Positions 1 through 9,063 of a stretch of 64,000 bases of DNA are shown piece after piece; the first letter of the stretch is position 1, and each line of letters starts with the position of its first letter. Source of the stretch: Candidatus Bathyarchaeota archaeon (GTDB lineage: Archaea > Thermoproteota > Bathyarchaeia > Bathyarchaeales > Bathycorpusculaceae); contig JAOZHZ010000018.1 of the NCBI GenBank assembly GCA_026014615.1, positions 62,001 to 126,000 on the forward strand. The letters are read 5' to 3'. The notes beneath the pieces are model-generated. The model worked only from the letters and a program-made list of their open reading frames with translations, ran no database searches and had not been told where the DNA came from. The position numbers were made by a program, and so were the translations under genes.

Positions 1-1
1 G

Positions 2-1090
2 ATGATTCGGGAACTGGGCTTCTGCGCTGGCATCGAGAACTACAGCCGCCACTTTGATGGGCGCAGTGCGGGGGAGCCGCCGTTTACGTTGATGGATTAC
101 TTCCCCAAAGACTACCTGCTCATTATCGATGAGAGCCACCAGACAATCCCCCAGAGCCGCGCCATGTACAACGGCGACTACGCCCGCAAAAAGAACCTCG
201 TAAACTTCGGGTTTCGCCTACCGAGCGCCATCGACAACCGCCCCCTAAAGTTTGACGAGTTTGAGCGGAAAATGGGCAAAACCCTCTTCGTTTCTGCCAC
301 GCCTGCCGAGTACGAAAGGGAAAAAAGCGGAGCACCTGTCGAGTTGATTACGCGTCCTACGGGGCTGTTGGATCCTGAAATTGAGTTGCGCCCGATTGAG
401 GGACAAATGCGGGACCTGATGGCTGAGGCAAAGAAAACCATCGAGCGGGGAGACCGCGTTTTAGTGACGACATTGACCAAGCGTATGGCTGAGGACCTTA
501 CGGATTACCTTGTAAAAGAAGGCTTCCGCGTGCGCTACCTACACAGCGAAGTAGACAGCCTTGACCGCATCGAACTCATCCGTCAACTGCGCGTGGGCGA
601 ATTTGACGTTCTTGTGGGTATCAACTTGCTGCGGGAAGGCTTAGACATCCCCGAAGTCGCCACCATCTGCATCTTGGATGCGGACAAGGAGGGGTTCCTG
701 CGGGATGAACGCAGCCTCATCCAAACCATCGGACGCGCGGCGCGGAACGTGAATGGCAGAGTCATCCTGTATGCCGACGTGAAGACGCAGTCGATTAAGC
801 GCGCTATGGAAGTAACCAAGTACCGCCGAAAATTCCAGATACGGTTCAATAAAGTTCACGGCATCACACCAAAAACCATCGTGAAGAGTGTTTCTAAGAA
901 GGAAGGCACTATCAAAGGCATCAAGCACCTTGCTAAGTCGGATGTTCGGCGCCAGATTATTGAGTTGGATGCGCAGATGCGGGAAGCCGCGGAGCAGTTG
1001 GACTTCGAGAAAGCCATTCAGCTGCGGGATGCCGTCCGAGACTTGGAGAAGTCGTTGGCTTTGAAGCTGAAAACTGAGCAGAAAGCATAG
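2..1090 (+). CDS. uvrB: UvrABC excinuclease subunit B, C-terminal part (cut by window edge)
   Basis: C-terminal 362 residues of the DNA-damage-loading helicase subunit of nucleotide excision repair; the reading frame is open to the left edge, so the first Met is internal. Visible are the GIENYSR segment, the DESHQT helicase motif, the second RecA-like domain with [10 protein letters not shown] and QTIGRAARN (motifs V and VI), and a C-terminal UVR domain (about residues 318-355) that contacts UvrC. UvrB takes over the lesion from UvrA and recruits UvrC. It is followed after 89 bp by uvrA on the same strand, so the order is uvrB-uvrA-uvrC. This is the bacterial repair system, known in some archaea through transfer. 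Confidence 0.97.
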   Translation: MIRELGFCAGIENYSRHFDGRSAGEPPFTLMDYFPKDYLLIIDESHQTIPQSRAMYNGDYARKKNLVNFGFRLPSAIDNRPLKFDEFERKMGKTLFVSATPAEYEREKSGAPVELITRPTGLLDPEIELRPIEGQMRDLMAEAKKTIERGDRVLVTTLTKRMAEDLTDYLVKEGFRVRYLHSEVDSLDRIELIRQLRVGEFDVLVGINLLREGLDIPEVATICILDADKEGFLRDERSLIQTIGRAARNVNGRVILYADVKTQSIKRAMEVTKYRRKFQIRFNKVHGITPKTIVKSVSKKEGTIKGIKHLAKSDVRRQIIELDAQMREAAEQLDFEKAIQLRDAVRDLEKSLALKLKTEQKA

Positions 1091-1179
1091 GAAAATGCCG
1101 TCAACAGTGCAATAAAGTAGAAAAGGGGCTTACTGGACAGGGTTAATTTCCAACAGAACCGAACAATCAGGTAGCGTTT

Positions 1180-4023
1180 ATGAGAGATTCAATTTCCGTT
1201 CGAGGCGCGCGAGAGCATAACCTCAAAAACATCGATTTAGATTTGCCACGCAACAAACTAATCGTGATTACGGGGCTTTCGGGTTCAGGAAAAAGCACGT
1301 TAGCTTTTGACACCATATACGCGGAGGGACAACGCCGCTACGTAGAAAGCCTAAGTGCATACGCGAGGCAGTTTCTGGGGCTGATGGATAAGCCAGATGT
1401 AGACTCCATTGATGGGTTGTCGCCTGCAATTTCTATTGAGCAGAAAAGCACCAGCAAAAACCCGCGCTCCACTGTGGGCACAGTCACAGAAATCTACGAT
1501 TACCTAAGGCTGCTTTTTGCTCGCATCGGCACGCACCACTGCCCCAAATGCGGCAGCTCCATAAAACCGCAAAGCCCCGAAAACATAACCAGCCTCATCA
1601 TGGCAGAAAAAGGCAAAACACTGGTTTTCCTTGCACCTGTCATCCGCGGTATGAAGGGCACCCATGAGCAGGTTTTTGACGACTTGAAGAAGCAGGGGTT
1701 CACCAAAATCAGGGTAGACCAGAAAATTTACGACTCGGACACCGTCAAAGACGAGGTCAAGTTGGTGCGTTATGAGAAGCACTGGATCGAAGCCGTCATT
1801 GACACCGTCACCATCAGCGATGAGGAACGCAGCCGTATAGCCGAAGCTGTAGAGCAGGCGCTGCTGAATGGTAAAGGAACTATGATTGTCATAGACGCCA
1901 CCGTCGCCGACGCGGATAAGAAGCGGGAGCTGGAGCGCTTTCAAGGCGAAAACATGTACAGCACCTTTGGGGCTTGCCCTAATCATCCTGAAATCGTGTT
2001 TGAGAGCCTTGAACCGCGCATGTTCAGCTTCAACTCGCCTTGGGGTGCGTGCCCAACCTGCCACGGACTGGGCGAAATCAGCGAAGTGTCGAAAGACCTC
2101 GTAATCCCCGACAAGAACAAGTCCATAATGGATGGCGCGTTGGCGGTTTACGGCAAAATGGAGCTTACTTGGCGGGCTCAGCAGCTCATGGTGGTGGGCG
2201 ACAAGTATGGGTTTGACATGTTTACGCCCGTAAAGGATTTCACCGAAAAACAGCTACATGTCCTGCTGTACGGTGATAGGGAGCCCATTAACGGGAACTG
2301 GTCTAACGGCGCCAACATGTGGATGCGTGACGGTTGGGAAGGCGTCATTCCGCAGACGATGAGGCTTTACAAGCAAACCGAAAGTGAATGGCGCAAAGAA
2401 GACATTGAAAAGTTCATGAAAAGCCGCGTATGCAACACCTGCAACGGAAAACGCCTACAGCCAGTCGTGCTTGCCGTGCGGATTTTGGATAAGAGCATCA
2501 TTGACGTGACGGATTTGTCGATTGAGCAGGCAGTCGAATTCTTCAGAGACCTGCCCTCAAAGCTGAACGAGAAGGAACTGACCATCGCCAAGCAGGTGTT
2601 TAAGGAAATTAACGAGCGGCTGGGTTTCCTGAAGAATGTGGGGTTGGGTTACTTGTCGCTTTCCCGTGCAGCGCGGACACTTTCAGGAGGCGAAGCCCAA
2701 CGCATTCGGCTGGCGACGCAGATTGGCAGCAACCTCATGGGCGTCCTCTACATCCTTGACGAGCCCAGCATCGGCTTGCACCAGCGGGACAACGCCAAAC
2801 TCATCAGCACCATGCATCGCCTCCGCGACTTAGGCAACACCCTCATCGTGGTGGAGCATGACGAAGAAACCATCCGAAACGCCGACTACGTAGTGGATAT
2901 TGGTCCAGGAGCAGGCGTCCACGGCGGACACATAGTCGCGGAGGGTTCACCTGCAGAAATCATGCAAAACACGAAAAGCCTCACGGGCAAGTACCTAAGC
3001 GGAGAATTAGAAATCGGAGTGCCTGTCCAGCGGAGAAAGCCGTCGGGTTTCATGGTTCTGTCTGGCGCAGAAGAGAACAACCTGAAGAACCTCACCGTTA
3101 ACCTGCCGTTGGGAGTGTTGTGTGGCATTACGGGGGTTTCGGGTTCAGGTAAAAGCACCTTAATGAATCAGACTGTGATGCCTCGCCTCAGGGAACGGTT
3201 TGGTGAACGGGTAGACAAAATTGGCAAACACGAATATCTTACCTCGCCTTCGTTCGTGAAAAACGTCATCGTCATAGACCAAGACCCCATCGGCAGAACC
3301 CCACGCAGCAACCCAGCCACGTACACCAAGTTGTTTGACGAAATTCGCAGGCTTTTCGCCGCCACCAAAGAAGCTAAGGCGCGCGGTTACATGCCGGGCA
3401 GATTCAGCTTCAACGTGAAAGGCGGCAGATGCGAAACCTGCCAAGGCGACGGCGTCTTGCGCATTGAGATGAACTTTTTGCCTGACGTTTACGTGCAGTG
3501 CAGCGAATGCAAAGGCAAACGCTACAACAAAGAAACCCTCGCCGTACTCTACAAAGGCAAAAACATCGCCGAAGTGTTAGACATGACGGTGGAGGAAGCT
3601 GCCGAGTTTTTCCAGAATATGCCTGTGCTTTCACGGAAGCTGCAGACGCTGCTGGATGTGGGACTGGGCTACATTAAGTTGGGGCAAAGCAGCACGACAC
3701 TGTCGGGCGGGGAAAGCCAACGCATCAAAATCACCCGCGAACTCAGCAAAAACAAGAGCGGGCACGTGGTTTACATGCTGGACGAACCCACAACGGGACT
3801 GCATTTTGACGACACCAAACGCCTGATTCGGGTACTAAACCGTCTTGTAGAGAAAGGCAACACCGTCTACGTTATCGAACATAATCTTGACGTAATCAAG
3901 AGTTGTGATTATTTGATTGATTTGGGTCCTGAGGGCGGGGAGGCAGGCGGCGAAATCCTTGCGCAAGGAACCCCTGAGGAAGTTGCGGGGAACCCTGAGT
4001 CGTATACGGGGCGGTTTTTGTAG
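1180..4023 (+). CDS. uvrA: UvrABC excinuclease subunit A
   Basis: Full-length (947 aa) damage-recognition ATPase of nucleotide excision repair. Two ABC-type ATPase halves are visible: Walker [10 protein letters not shown] near residue 34 and GVSGSGKST near residue 655; ABC signatures LSGGEAQR and LSGGESQR; Walker [11 protein letters not shown] and [10 protein letters not shown]. Zinc-binding pairs include CPKC (near 121), CPTC/CNTC in the first half and CETC/CSEC in the second. Length is normal for the family. UvrA dimers scan DNA and load UvrB. The upstream 89 bp hold no gene; uvrC begins 55 bp after the stop, suggesting co-transcription. Confidence 0.98.
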   Translation: MRDSISVRGAREHNLKNIDLDLPRNKLIVITGLSGSGKSTLAFDTIYAEGQRRYVESLSAYARQFLGLMDKPDVDSIDGLSPAISIEQKSTSKNPRSTVGTVTEIYDYLRLLFARIGTHHCPKCGSSIKPQSPENITSLIMAEKGKTLVFLAPVIRGMKGTHEQVFDDLKKQGFTKIRVDQKIYDSDTVKDEVKLVRYEKHWIEAVIDTVTISDEERSRIAEAVEQALLNGKGTMIVIDATVADADKKRELERFQGENMYSTFGACPNHPEIVFESLEPRMFSFNSPWGACPTCHGLGEISEVSKDLVIPDKNKSIMDGALAVYGKMELTWRAQQLMVVGDKYGFDMFTPVKDFTEKQLHVLLYGDREPINGNWSNGANMWMRDGWEGVIPQTMRLYKQTESEWRKEDIEKFMKSRVCNTCNGKRLQPVVLAVRILDKSIIDVTDLSIEQAVEFFRDLPSKLNEKELTIAKQVFKEINERLGFLKNVGLGYLSLSRAARTLSGGEAQRIRLATQIGSNLMGVLYILDEPSIGLHQRDNAKLISTMHRLRDLGNTLIVVEHDEETIRNADYVVDIGPGAGVHGGHIVAEGSPAEIMQNTKSLTGKYLSGELEIGVPVQRRKPSGFMVLSGAEENNLKNLTVNLPLGVLCGITGVSGSGKSTLMNQTVMPRLRERFGERVDKIGKHEYLTSPSFVKNVIVIDQDPIGRTPRSNPATYTKLFDEIRRLFAATKEAKARGYMPGRFSFNVKGGRCETCQGDGVLRIEMNFLPDVYVQCSECKGKRYNKETLAVLYKGKNIAEVLDMTVEEAAEFFQNMPVLSRKLQTLLDVGLGYIKLGQSSTTLSGGESQRIKITRELSKNKSGHVVYMLDEPTTGLHFDDTKRLIRVLNRLVEKGNTVYVIEHNLDVIKSCDYLIDLGPEGGEAGGEILAQGTPEEVAGNPESYTGRFL

Positions 4024-4078
4024 AAAATGCTTAATGTGCCCAAGCCGCAAGTTATTCAAGCGATGGCGAAGCAGCCTC

Positions 4079-5683
4079 ATGATTCCGTTAGTTGATGCCT
4101 CAGAATTCAAAAGCTCAGACATACCCAAATGCCCAGGCGTCTACCTGTACAGGGACGAAAAGGGCGAAATTCTCTACATCGGCAAAGCCAAGAACCTACG
4201 CAGCCGAGTCAAAAGCTACTTCTCCAACAGCGATAAACCCGCGAAAACTAGGTGGCTGGTGCAGCTTATCCGAAGCATCGACTTGGTGCTGGTCAACAAC
4301 GAAGTCGAAGCTCTCTTGCTGGAGAACAAGCTCATCAAGCAGCACACGCCCAAGTATAACATTAACCTGAAGGACGCCAAAACCTACGCCTACATCGCCC
4401 TAACCCGCGAGCCATACCCAAGGATCATGACCAGCCGCAAAGTTTCGCGCAAATTGGAGTCGTTTGGTCCCTACACAGACGGGTACACAAGGCAGGATTT
4501 GCAGCGGTTGGTGGTGCGGGTTTTCAAGTTGCGAACCTGCAGGAAAATGCCGAAACGCGCCTGCCTAAACTTTCACATTGGCTTGTGCTCGGCGCCCTGC
4601 GTTGGAAACGTCACTTTAGAACAGTATGAGGGGCAGGTGGAGCAGGCACGGTCATTCCTCGGCGGTGACTATGAGCAGACAATTAAGCTGTTGCTTGCCC
4701 AAATGCAGGATGCCAGCCAACGCCTGCAGTACGAACGCGCATTGGAACTCCGCAATCAAATTGCTTCGATTCGGCTTTTGACGCAGCGGCAGATTGTGGA
4801 TAATGAGCGGCGGTTTGACCAGGACGTGTTGGTTTTTCGGCGTGTTGGGGAGAAGGTGTTGGCGGTGCAGATGGGCGTACGCAGAGGGGTGCTGTTGGGT
4901 AAGAAGGAGTTTAGTGTGGATTTGCAGCCTCAGGTGGAGCAGGAGTTTCTGAAGGCGTTTTATGGGACTAATCAGATTCCGCGGGAAATTCTGCTTAACG
5001 AGCCTTGCTGGGAAAGCCACGCAGAAAAAGACGCGTTGGAGGAGTTTCTTTGTGCTAAACGGGGCGGCGCAGTCTCGTTAACCGTTCCCAGACGCGGCGA
5101 CAAGCTGGGGCTGGTGCGGCTGGCTGAGAAGAATTTGGAGTCCACGTTGGATGAGGACAGCGCGTTGGTGGACTTGCAGAATGCGCTTAACCTTTCAGTG
5201 GTTCCGCACGTTATCGAATGCTTTGACATATCCAACTTGGGACAGGAACATGTCGTTTCGGGCATGGTGCGTTTCGCTGACGCTAAACCTGACCGCAAAA
5301 ACTACCGCAAATTCAAAATCAAAACCGTCGCGGGACAAGACGACTTCGCCTCCATGGCGGAAGTGGTTAAACGCAGGTACAAGCGACTGCAGGAAGAACA
5401 GGTGCCGTTGCCTGATTTGGTGGTTGTGGATGGGGGTCCGGGGCAGGTTGCTGCAGCTAAATCGGCGTTGACTGCGTTGGGGCTGCAGGTTCCGCTTATC
5501 GGGTTAGCCAAAGAAAACGAGGAAATCTACTTACCCGACGAAGCTACGCCGTTACAGTTTGATAAGAACAGCCGCATGATTCTGTTTCTGCGTAAAGTCC
5601 GCGATGAGACTCACCGATTCAGCTTGGGCTATAACTTGAAGCGGCGTGAAATGAAGCTTAGGGAAGAGTTTGGAAAGAAGTAG
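4079..5683 (+). CDS. uvrC: UvrABC excinuclease subunit C, lacking the C-terminal HhH domain
   Basis: Dual-incision nuclease of the UvrABC system, 534 aa from the ATG at 4079. This start is chosen because family homology (the CPGVYLYRD motif of the GIY-YIG nuclease) begins right after it; an in-frame ATG at 4034 is possible and the longer frame back into uvrA is not. Domains: GIY-YIG nuclease (about 15-95, YIGKAKNLRSR), UVR domain (about 200-235), RNase H-like endonuclease domain (about 355-525, with CFDISNLG and VVDGGPGQ). The protein stops at REMKLREEFGKK, where UvrC proteins normally continue into a tandem helix-hairpin-helix domain; no GIGPKR-like sequence follows in any frame. Confidence 0.95.
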   Translation: MIPLVDASEFKSSDIPKCPGVYLYRDEKGEILYIGKAKNLRSRVKSYFSNSDKPAKTRWLVQLIRSIDLVLVNNEVEALLLENKLIKQHTPKYNINLKDAKTYAYIALTREPYPRIMTSRKVSRKLESFGPYTDGYTRQDLQRLVVRVFKLRTCRKMPKRACLNFHIGLCSAPCVGNVTLEQYEGQVEQARSFLGGDYEQTIKLLLAQMQDASQRLQYERALELRNQIASIRLLTQRQIVDNERRFDQDVLVFRRVGEKVLAVQMGVRRGVLLGKKEFSVDLQPQVEQEFLKAFYGTNQIPREILLNEPCWESHAEKDALEEFLCAKRGGAVSLTVPRRGDKLGLVRLAEKNLESTLDEDSALVDLQNALNLSVVPHVIECFDISNLGQEHVVSGMVRFADAKPDRKNYRKFKIKTVAGQDDFASMAEVVKRRYKRLQEEQVPLPDLVVVDGGPGQVAAAKSALTALGLQVPLIGLAKENEEIYLPDEATPLQFDKNSRMILFLRKVRDETHRFSLGYNLKRREMKLREEFGKK

Positions 5684-6015
5684 GCGTTTTCTGCTCTCGG
5701 GTTTGTGAATTTGTAAGCAGAAACAAATTGGTTCTTTTTTATCACTTTTTGTTCGTTACGCCATTGACATAATCACCCTTCAATTCAATAGTTCTCAAAA
5801 TTACGAGCCTATTTGGCGTCTATTTGGATGCTAATAGCATATCTATGCAGAAACTATAGGGGGGTAGGTCGCTATTGGATAAATTTCCACTCAAAAGTTT
5901 GTTGAAAATGAAAAAATTGGATAAAGTAGCCAAAGATAGGGACTTCCCAGAGTTTACATGTATGTTTGCATAATCCTTAAACCCGCAGGGCTCCAACAGC
6001 TAGTTGGGGTTTTGT
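5684..6015. other. Intergenic region, no gene seen
   Basis: About 330 bp between uvrC and the GyrI-like gene. It is AT-rich and I find no convincing ORF or RNA. The stretch near 5965-5985 (CATAATCCTTAAA) could serve as TATA element for the gene starting at 6016. Confidence 0.5.
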
Positions 6016-6630
6016 ATGGAGAAAATCGATTACAAAAAAGAACTCAAAGACCTGTATAACCCGCCTTCTAAACAGGTTGTGGTTGTGGATGTTCCCGCCT
6101 TCAACTTTCTCATGATAGACGGCCAAGGCGACCCTAACGGGCAGGAATACCATGAAGCAGTGGAAGCCCTGTTCGCCGTTTCATACGCACTCAAATTCAT
6201 GATAAAGAAGGGCAAAGCCGCCGTGGACTATGGCGTGTTGCCGTTGGAGGGGCTCTGGTGGGCAGACGACGCGAACAGCTTTGTTGAAGGAAACAGGGAT
6301 GCGTGGAAGTGGACCAGCTTGATAATGCAGCCCGAACATGTCACCAAAGCGCTGTTCCGTGAGGCTTTGGAGCAGACCCAGAAAAAGAAGAACCTTCCCG
6401 CCCTGCCGAAGATGCGGTTTGAAAGTTTCCGTGAAGGTTTAGCTGCCCAAACTATGCACCTTGGTCCTTACGCTGAAGAGCACCCAACTATCGAAAAAAT
6501 CCACAGTTTCATTCAAGCCAACGGCTACGAATTCAACGGAAAACACCACGAAATATACCTGAGCGACCCGCGGAAAGCTGCGCCTGAAAAAATGAAAACC
6601 GTCCTAAGGCAGCCGATAAAGAAAAAGTAG
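6016..6630 (+). CDS. GyrI-like small-molecule-binding domain protein
   Basis: A 204-residue cytosolic protein resembling stand-alone GyrI-like/SOUL-fold ligand-binding proteins. Features: FNFLMIDGQGDPNG near the N-terminus, the LEGLWWADD segment, and MHLGPYAEEHPTIEKIHSFI near residue 150, typical of this group. The ATG at 6016 is preferred over the upstream TTG at 6004 because the MEKIDYKKEL start is typical. It is monocistronic, with no regulator fused. The ligand is unknown; relatives bind hydrophobic compounds or hydrolyse cyclopropanoid compounds. Confidence 0.8.
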   Translation: MEKIDYKKELKDLYNPPSKQVVVVDVPAFNFLMIDGQGDPNGQEYHEAVEALFAVSYALKFMIKKGKAAVDYGVLPLEGLWWADDANSFVEGNRDAWKWTSLIMQPEHVTKALFREALEQTQKKKNLPALPKMRFESFREGLAAQTMHLGPYAEEHPTIEKIHSFIQANGYEFNGKHHEIYLSDPRKAAPEKMKTVLRQPIKKK

Positions 6631-6632
6631 CG

Positions 6633-6747
6633 TTATTCCCAGTCATCTTCTTCAGTTACGCCTCGTCGCCTGACGAATAAACAAAGAACCCACGTAACCT
6701 TGCAGGGTGCTCCACCAAAATTCGGAAAAGGGAATATCGACGCTCAT
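6633..6747 (-). pseudogene. Possible frameshifted small membrane-protein gene
   Basis: On the minus strand an ATG at 6747 opens MSVDIPFSEFWWSTLQG. In this frame it runs on to a TGA at 6652-6654 after 31 residues. Removing one T from the GGTTACG run would join STLQG to TWVLCLFVRRRGVTEEDDWE and a TAA at 6633-6635, giving a coherent 37-residue product: one hydrophobic segment followed by an arginine cluster and an acidic tail, a layout common in small membrane proteins. I infer a single-base frameshift, either in the genome or from sequencing. There is no clear ribosome binding site. Confidence 0.35.
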
Positions 6748-6826
6748 GCCATGCCGTGCTCAACGCTGAAAAATCGCAGAGGACACAACATAGGATAACG
6801 TAAAAGGTTTGTTGTTGGTGCTTGCC

Positions 6827-6843
6827 AGTCACACAAAGTTAAT
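6827..6843 (+). promoter_or_regulatory. AGTCACA-N5-TTAAT promoter motif
   Basis: AGTCACA, five bases, then a TATA-like TTAAT, 58 bp upstream of the ATG at 6885. The same arrangement with exactly five bases between the blocks occurs before the genes starting at 7272, 20282 and 38762. Probably an upstream activator/BRE-like element joined to the TATA box. Confidence 0.5.
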
Positions 6844-6884
6844 TGGCTCCCGCAGGTAAAATTCTTTTGAGGTGAATTTTTTCA

Positions 6885-7091
6885 ATGTCTGAATGGCCCG
6901 GAGGCATAGTAGGCGGAGACTACGACAAACGGGACGTAGCCATACCTGAACCCACACTCGACTCTGAAGGAATCTACCGTTGCCCCGTCTGTAGTCAAGG
7001 GTTCTCCACAAGGCAAGACTACGATGACCACTACATACATGACCACACCAACGAGAAAACTGAAAAAAACTACCCTACAGAAACGGAATAA
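6885..7091 (+). CDS. Small C2H2 zinc-finger protein
   Basis: 68 residues. One classical C2H2 finger is visible near residues 33-54: CPVC, then HYIHDH at the correct distance. The N-terminus (SEWPGGIVGGDYDKRDV) and the charged tail have no recognisable domain. A ribosome binding site (GAGGTGA) precedes the ATG. A second small protein with a related but degenerate finger (7135-7272) converges on it. Single-finger archaeal proteins are often nucleic-acid binding or transcription cofactors; the function here is not known. Confidence 0.75.
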   Translation: MSEWPGGIVGGDYDKRDVAIPEPTLDSEGIYRCPVCSQGFSTRQDYDDHYIHDHTNEKTEKNYPTETE

Positions 7092-7134
7092 CCAACCACA
7101 AAAAGTGGGTGTGAAGAAGCACTAAGCAGTGCGG

Positions 7135-7272
7135 CTATTCTTTGTGTTCTTCTTCACAGTGTTTCTCGTAGTCCTTCCTTGAATCGTACACTTTGTCGTC
7201 TTCGGGACACTGAAACTTGCCCTCAGAAGTTATCTTCGGTTCAGGCATCTTCTGTTTAGATTCACTAGACAA
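7135..7272 (-). CDS. Tiny degenerate zinc-finger paralog (45 aa)
   Basis: A 45-residue ORF starting with TTG at 7272, four bases after a very strong Shine-Dalgarno sequence (GGGAGGTGA). The core EGKFQCPEDDKVYDSRKDYE aligns with EGIYRCPVCSQGFSTRQDYD of the convergent gene at 6885, followed by KHCEEEH. The second Cys of the CxxC pair is lost (CPED) but a Cys appears before the last His, so C-H-C-H ligands remain possible. A promoter motif shared with its neighbour lies 66 bp upstream. The strong RBS, the shared motif and the aligned core support a real gene; function unknown. Confidence 0.65.
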   Translation of the reverse strand: MSSESKQKMPEPKITSEGKFQCPEDDKVYDSRKDYEKHCEEEHKE

Positions 7273-7321
7273 ACAGTCACCTCCCAAGAAACCAACACAT
7301 AAACAACATCAGAAAAAGGAA

Positions 7322-7338
7322 ATTAAACGTATGTGACT
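7322..7338 (-). promoter_or_regulatory. AGTCACA-N5-TTAAT promoter motif
   Basis: Minus-strand AGTCACA (7338-7332), TACGT, TTAAT (7326-7322), 66 bp upstream of the TTG start at 7272. Same spacing as the copies at 6827, 20350 and 38831. Confidence 0.5.
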
Positions 7339-7397
7339 ACAAACCCGCAGCAACAGAACCACCAAAACCGTAACCGTTTAGGCAAAACTGTCACCTG

Positions 7398-8831
7398 TTA
7401 GACAACGCTGCGGGCGGCTTTTCTAATTTCGCCTATGCGACCCACGTTGCTTGCCACAACTTCCATTCTGTAGGGACTCTTCAAGGTGCCCACAAACTGT
7501 TTCAGCAAAAAGCTCGGGCGCCGCATATGCTCAAAAAAGGCAGTGTGAATCATCTGCAAAATCTCAGCTAAAGAAACCTTCGCGTAAGGGTAAACCTTAC
7601 AAACCGCAACGCCTCCCTCCCAATACTGCTCTGGGTCCAGAAAACCTTTCGCCACAAACTCAGTCCAAATGTCGTTTCCCGGATGAGCACCAAGAATATT
7701 GAATTGGGGAATGTCTATTGGGACGCTTTGAGCAAACTTTATGGTGTTTAGGATTTCTTGGCGGGTTTCGTCGGGAGCACCAACTATGAACGACCCCGCA
7801 ACCACGTCCATGCCGGCTTTTTTCGCGGTTTTAACGGCTGTTTCTGACTGCGCAGGCGTAATTTTTTTGTTGAAGTAGTTGAGGATTCGCGGGGTAGCGT
7901 TTTCTATGCCTAAATAGAACACTCTGCAGCCTGCCTGAACCATCTCCCGAAGCATACCATACGAGCAGGCATCCACGCGCCCTTCACAAATCCACTCCAA
8001 ATCAAGCCGCTCTTTGCGTATGCCCCGACAAATCTCTACCACCCGTTTCGGGTTCAAAGTGAAAGCGTCATCCACAAAAATCAACTGCTTGTAGCCTTCA
8101 CTCGCTAAAAATGAGAGTTCTTCCAACGTGTTTTCCGCTGACCTTGAACGCCACCGGTTCTTGGCAATTCCCGTACAGCTACAGAAGCGGCAACCATAAA
8201 CGCAGCCGCGGCTGGTGACAATGCTGGTGAATTTTTTCGGAGCGATATTTACACCCGCGATTACACAGTGATAGTTCACGTCCAGCAGGCTGCGGTTGGG
8301 GAAAGGCAACGCATCCAAATTCTCAATTAATGGCTGGTCAGGAGCGCTGACTACGCGGTTTTCTCTTCGGAAGCTGATGCCTCGCACTTCTCGCAAATCT
8401 CCGCCAGCCTGCACAGACGCCGTCAGGTCAATGATGGTTTTTTCGCCTTCTCCTCGGCAAACAACATCAACCGACGGGTACTTTTGGAGTATGCGTTCAG
8501 CGTTGAATGTGGCATGGTGGTTGCCGAAAACCGTGACGATGTTGGGGTTTTTCTGTTTCACTTTGCTGCTTATCAAGGCGGCGGTTTGACCTGAACTGGT
8601 AAGCGTCGAAAAACCAGCAATATCGGGGTCTTCCTGTAGTATCCAACGTGTAGCTTCATCCACCGTTAGCCCTAGAGACGGCTGATCTAAAACGGAGACC
8701 TCAACACCCCTTTCCTCCAAAACTGAAGCCAAATACAAAATGCTTAGCGGGGGGAAGGCGGCTATGGATTTTTTTCCTTCGCGCTCGTCGATTCCTTGGT
8801 TTGGGCTCGCGCTGATAAAAGAGACCTTCAT
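7398..8831 (-). CDS. B12-binding domain radical SAM protein
   Basis: A 477-residue enzyme from the ATG at 8831 (MKVSFISASPNQG); the 16-residue upstream extension is not typical. The N-terminal Rossmann-like cobalamin-binding domain (about 1-150) contains FPPLSILYLASVLEERG and GFSTLTSS. The radical SAM core follows, with the 4Fe-4S motif CVYGCRFC (Cys 210, 214, 217) and FVDDAFTLNPKR. The C-terminus is family-specific. Such proteins perform methylations or rearrangements on lipids, cofactors or natural products. It is alone between convergent and divergent neighbours, so the substrate cannot be inferred. Confidence 0.88.
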   Translation of the reverse strand: MKVSFISASPNQGIDEREGKKSIAAFPPLSILYLASVLEERGVEVSVLDQPSLGLTVDEATRWILQEDPDIAGFSTLTSSGQTAALISSKVKQKNPNIVTVFGNHHATFNAERILQKYPSVDVVCRGEGEKTIIDLTASVQAGGDLREVRGISFRRENRVVSAPDQPLIENLDALPFPNRSLLDVNYHCVIAGVNIAPKKFTSIVTSRGCVYGCRFCSCTGIAKNRWRSRSAENTLEELSFLASEGYKQLIFVDDAFTLNPKRVVEICRGIRKERLDLEWICEGRVDACSYGMLREMVQAGCRVFYLGIENATPRILNYFNKKITPAQSETAVKTAKKAGMDVVAGSFIVGAPDETRQEILNTIKFAQSVPIDIPQFNILGAHPGNDIWTEFVAKGFLDPEQYWEGGVAVCKVYPYAKVSLAEILQMIHTAFFEHMRRPSFLLKQFVGTLKSPYRMEVVASNVGRIGEIRKAARSVV

Positions 8832-8990
8832 GCAGGCGACTCTCCCAGTAAATATTTGCATGAATACGCATATAAGCAATACAAACCTGCCAAATTAAAA
8901 GAACTACGAAACAGAAGTTGCAGGTTAAAACCACTGTAGAACGCAACAGAGCCTGACAAAGTAAACTACAGGTTGGAAAAGAAGACATGT

Positions 8991-9022
8991 AGATTTCTTG
9001 TGTCAAGAAATCTTTACAAGCA
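8991..9022 (+). promoter_or_regulatory. Palindromic upstream element shared with other surface-protein genes
   Basis: A perfect 10-bp inverted repeat, arms AGATTTCTTG (8991-9000) and CAAGAAATCT (9004-9013) with TGT between, followed by TTACAAG and then a TATA-like CTTTTATC at 9028-9035. The right arm begins 60 bp and ends 51 bp before the ATG at 9064. Closely similar sequence, at the same distance, precedes the genes starting at 58408 and 47644. Confidence 0.55.
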
Positions 9023-9063
9023 AACTTTTATCCCCAAAATAAGAAGTTCAATCGGAGATTTAC

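Noticed and set aside
3917-4078. Upstream extension of the UvrC reading frame into uvrA
   Set aside because: It lies inside uvrA and adds non-homologous basic sequence; family homology starts after the ATG at 4079.
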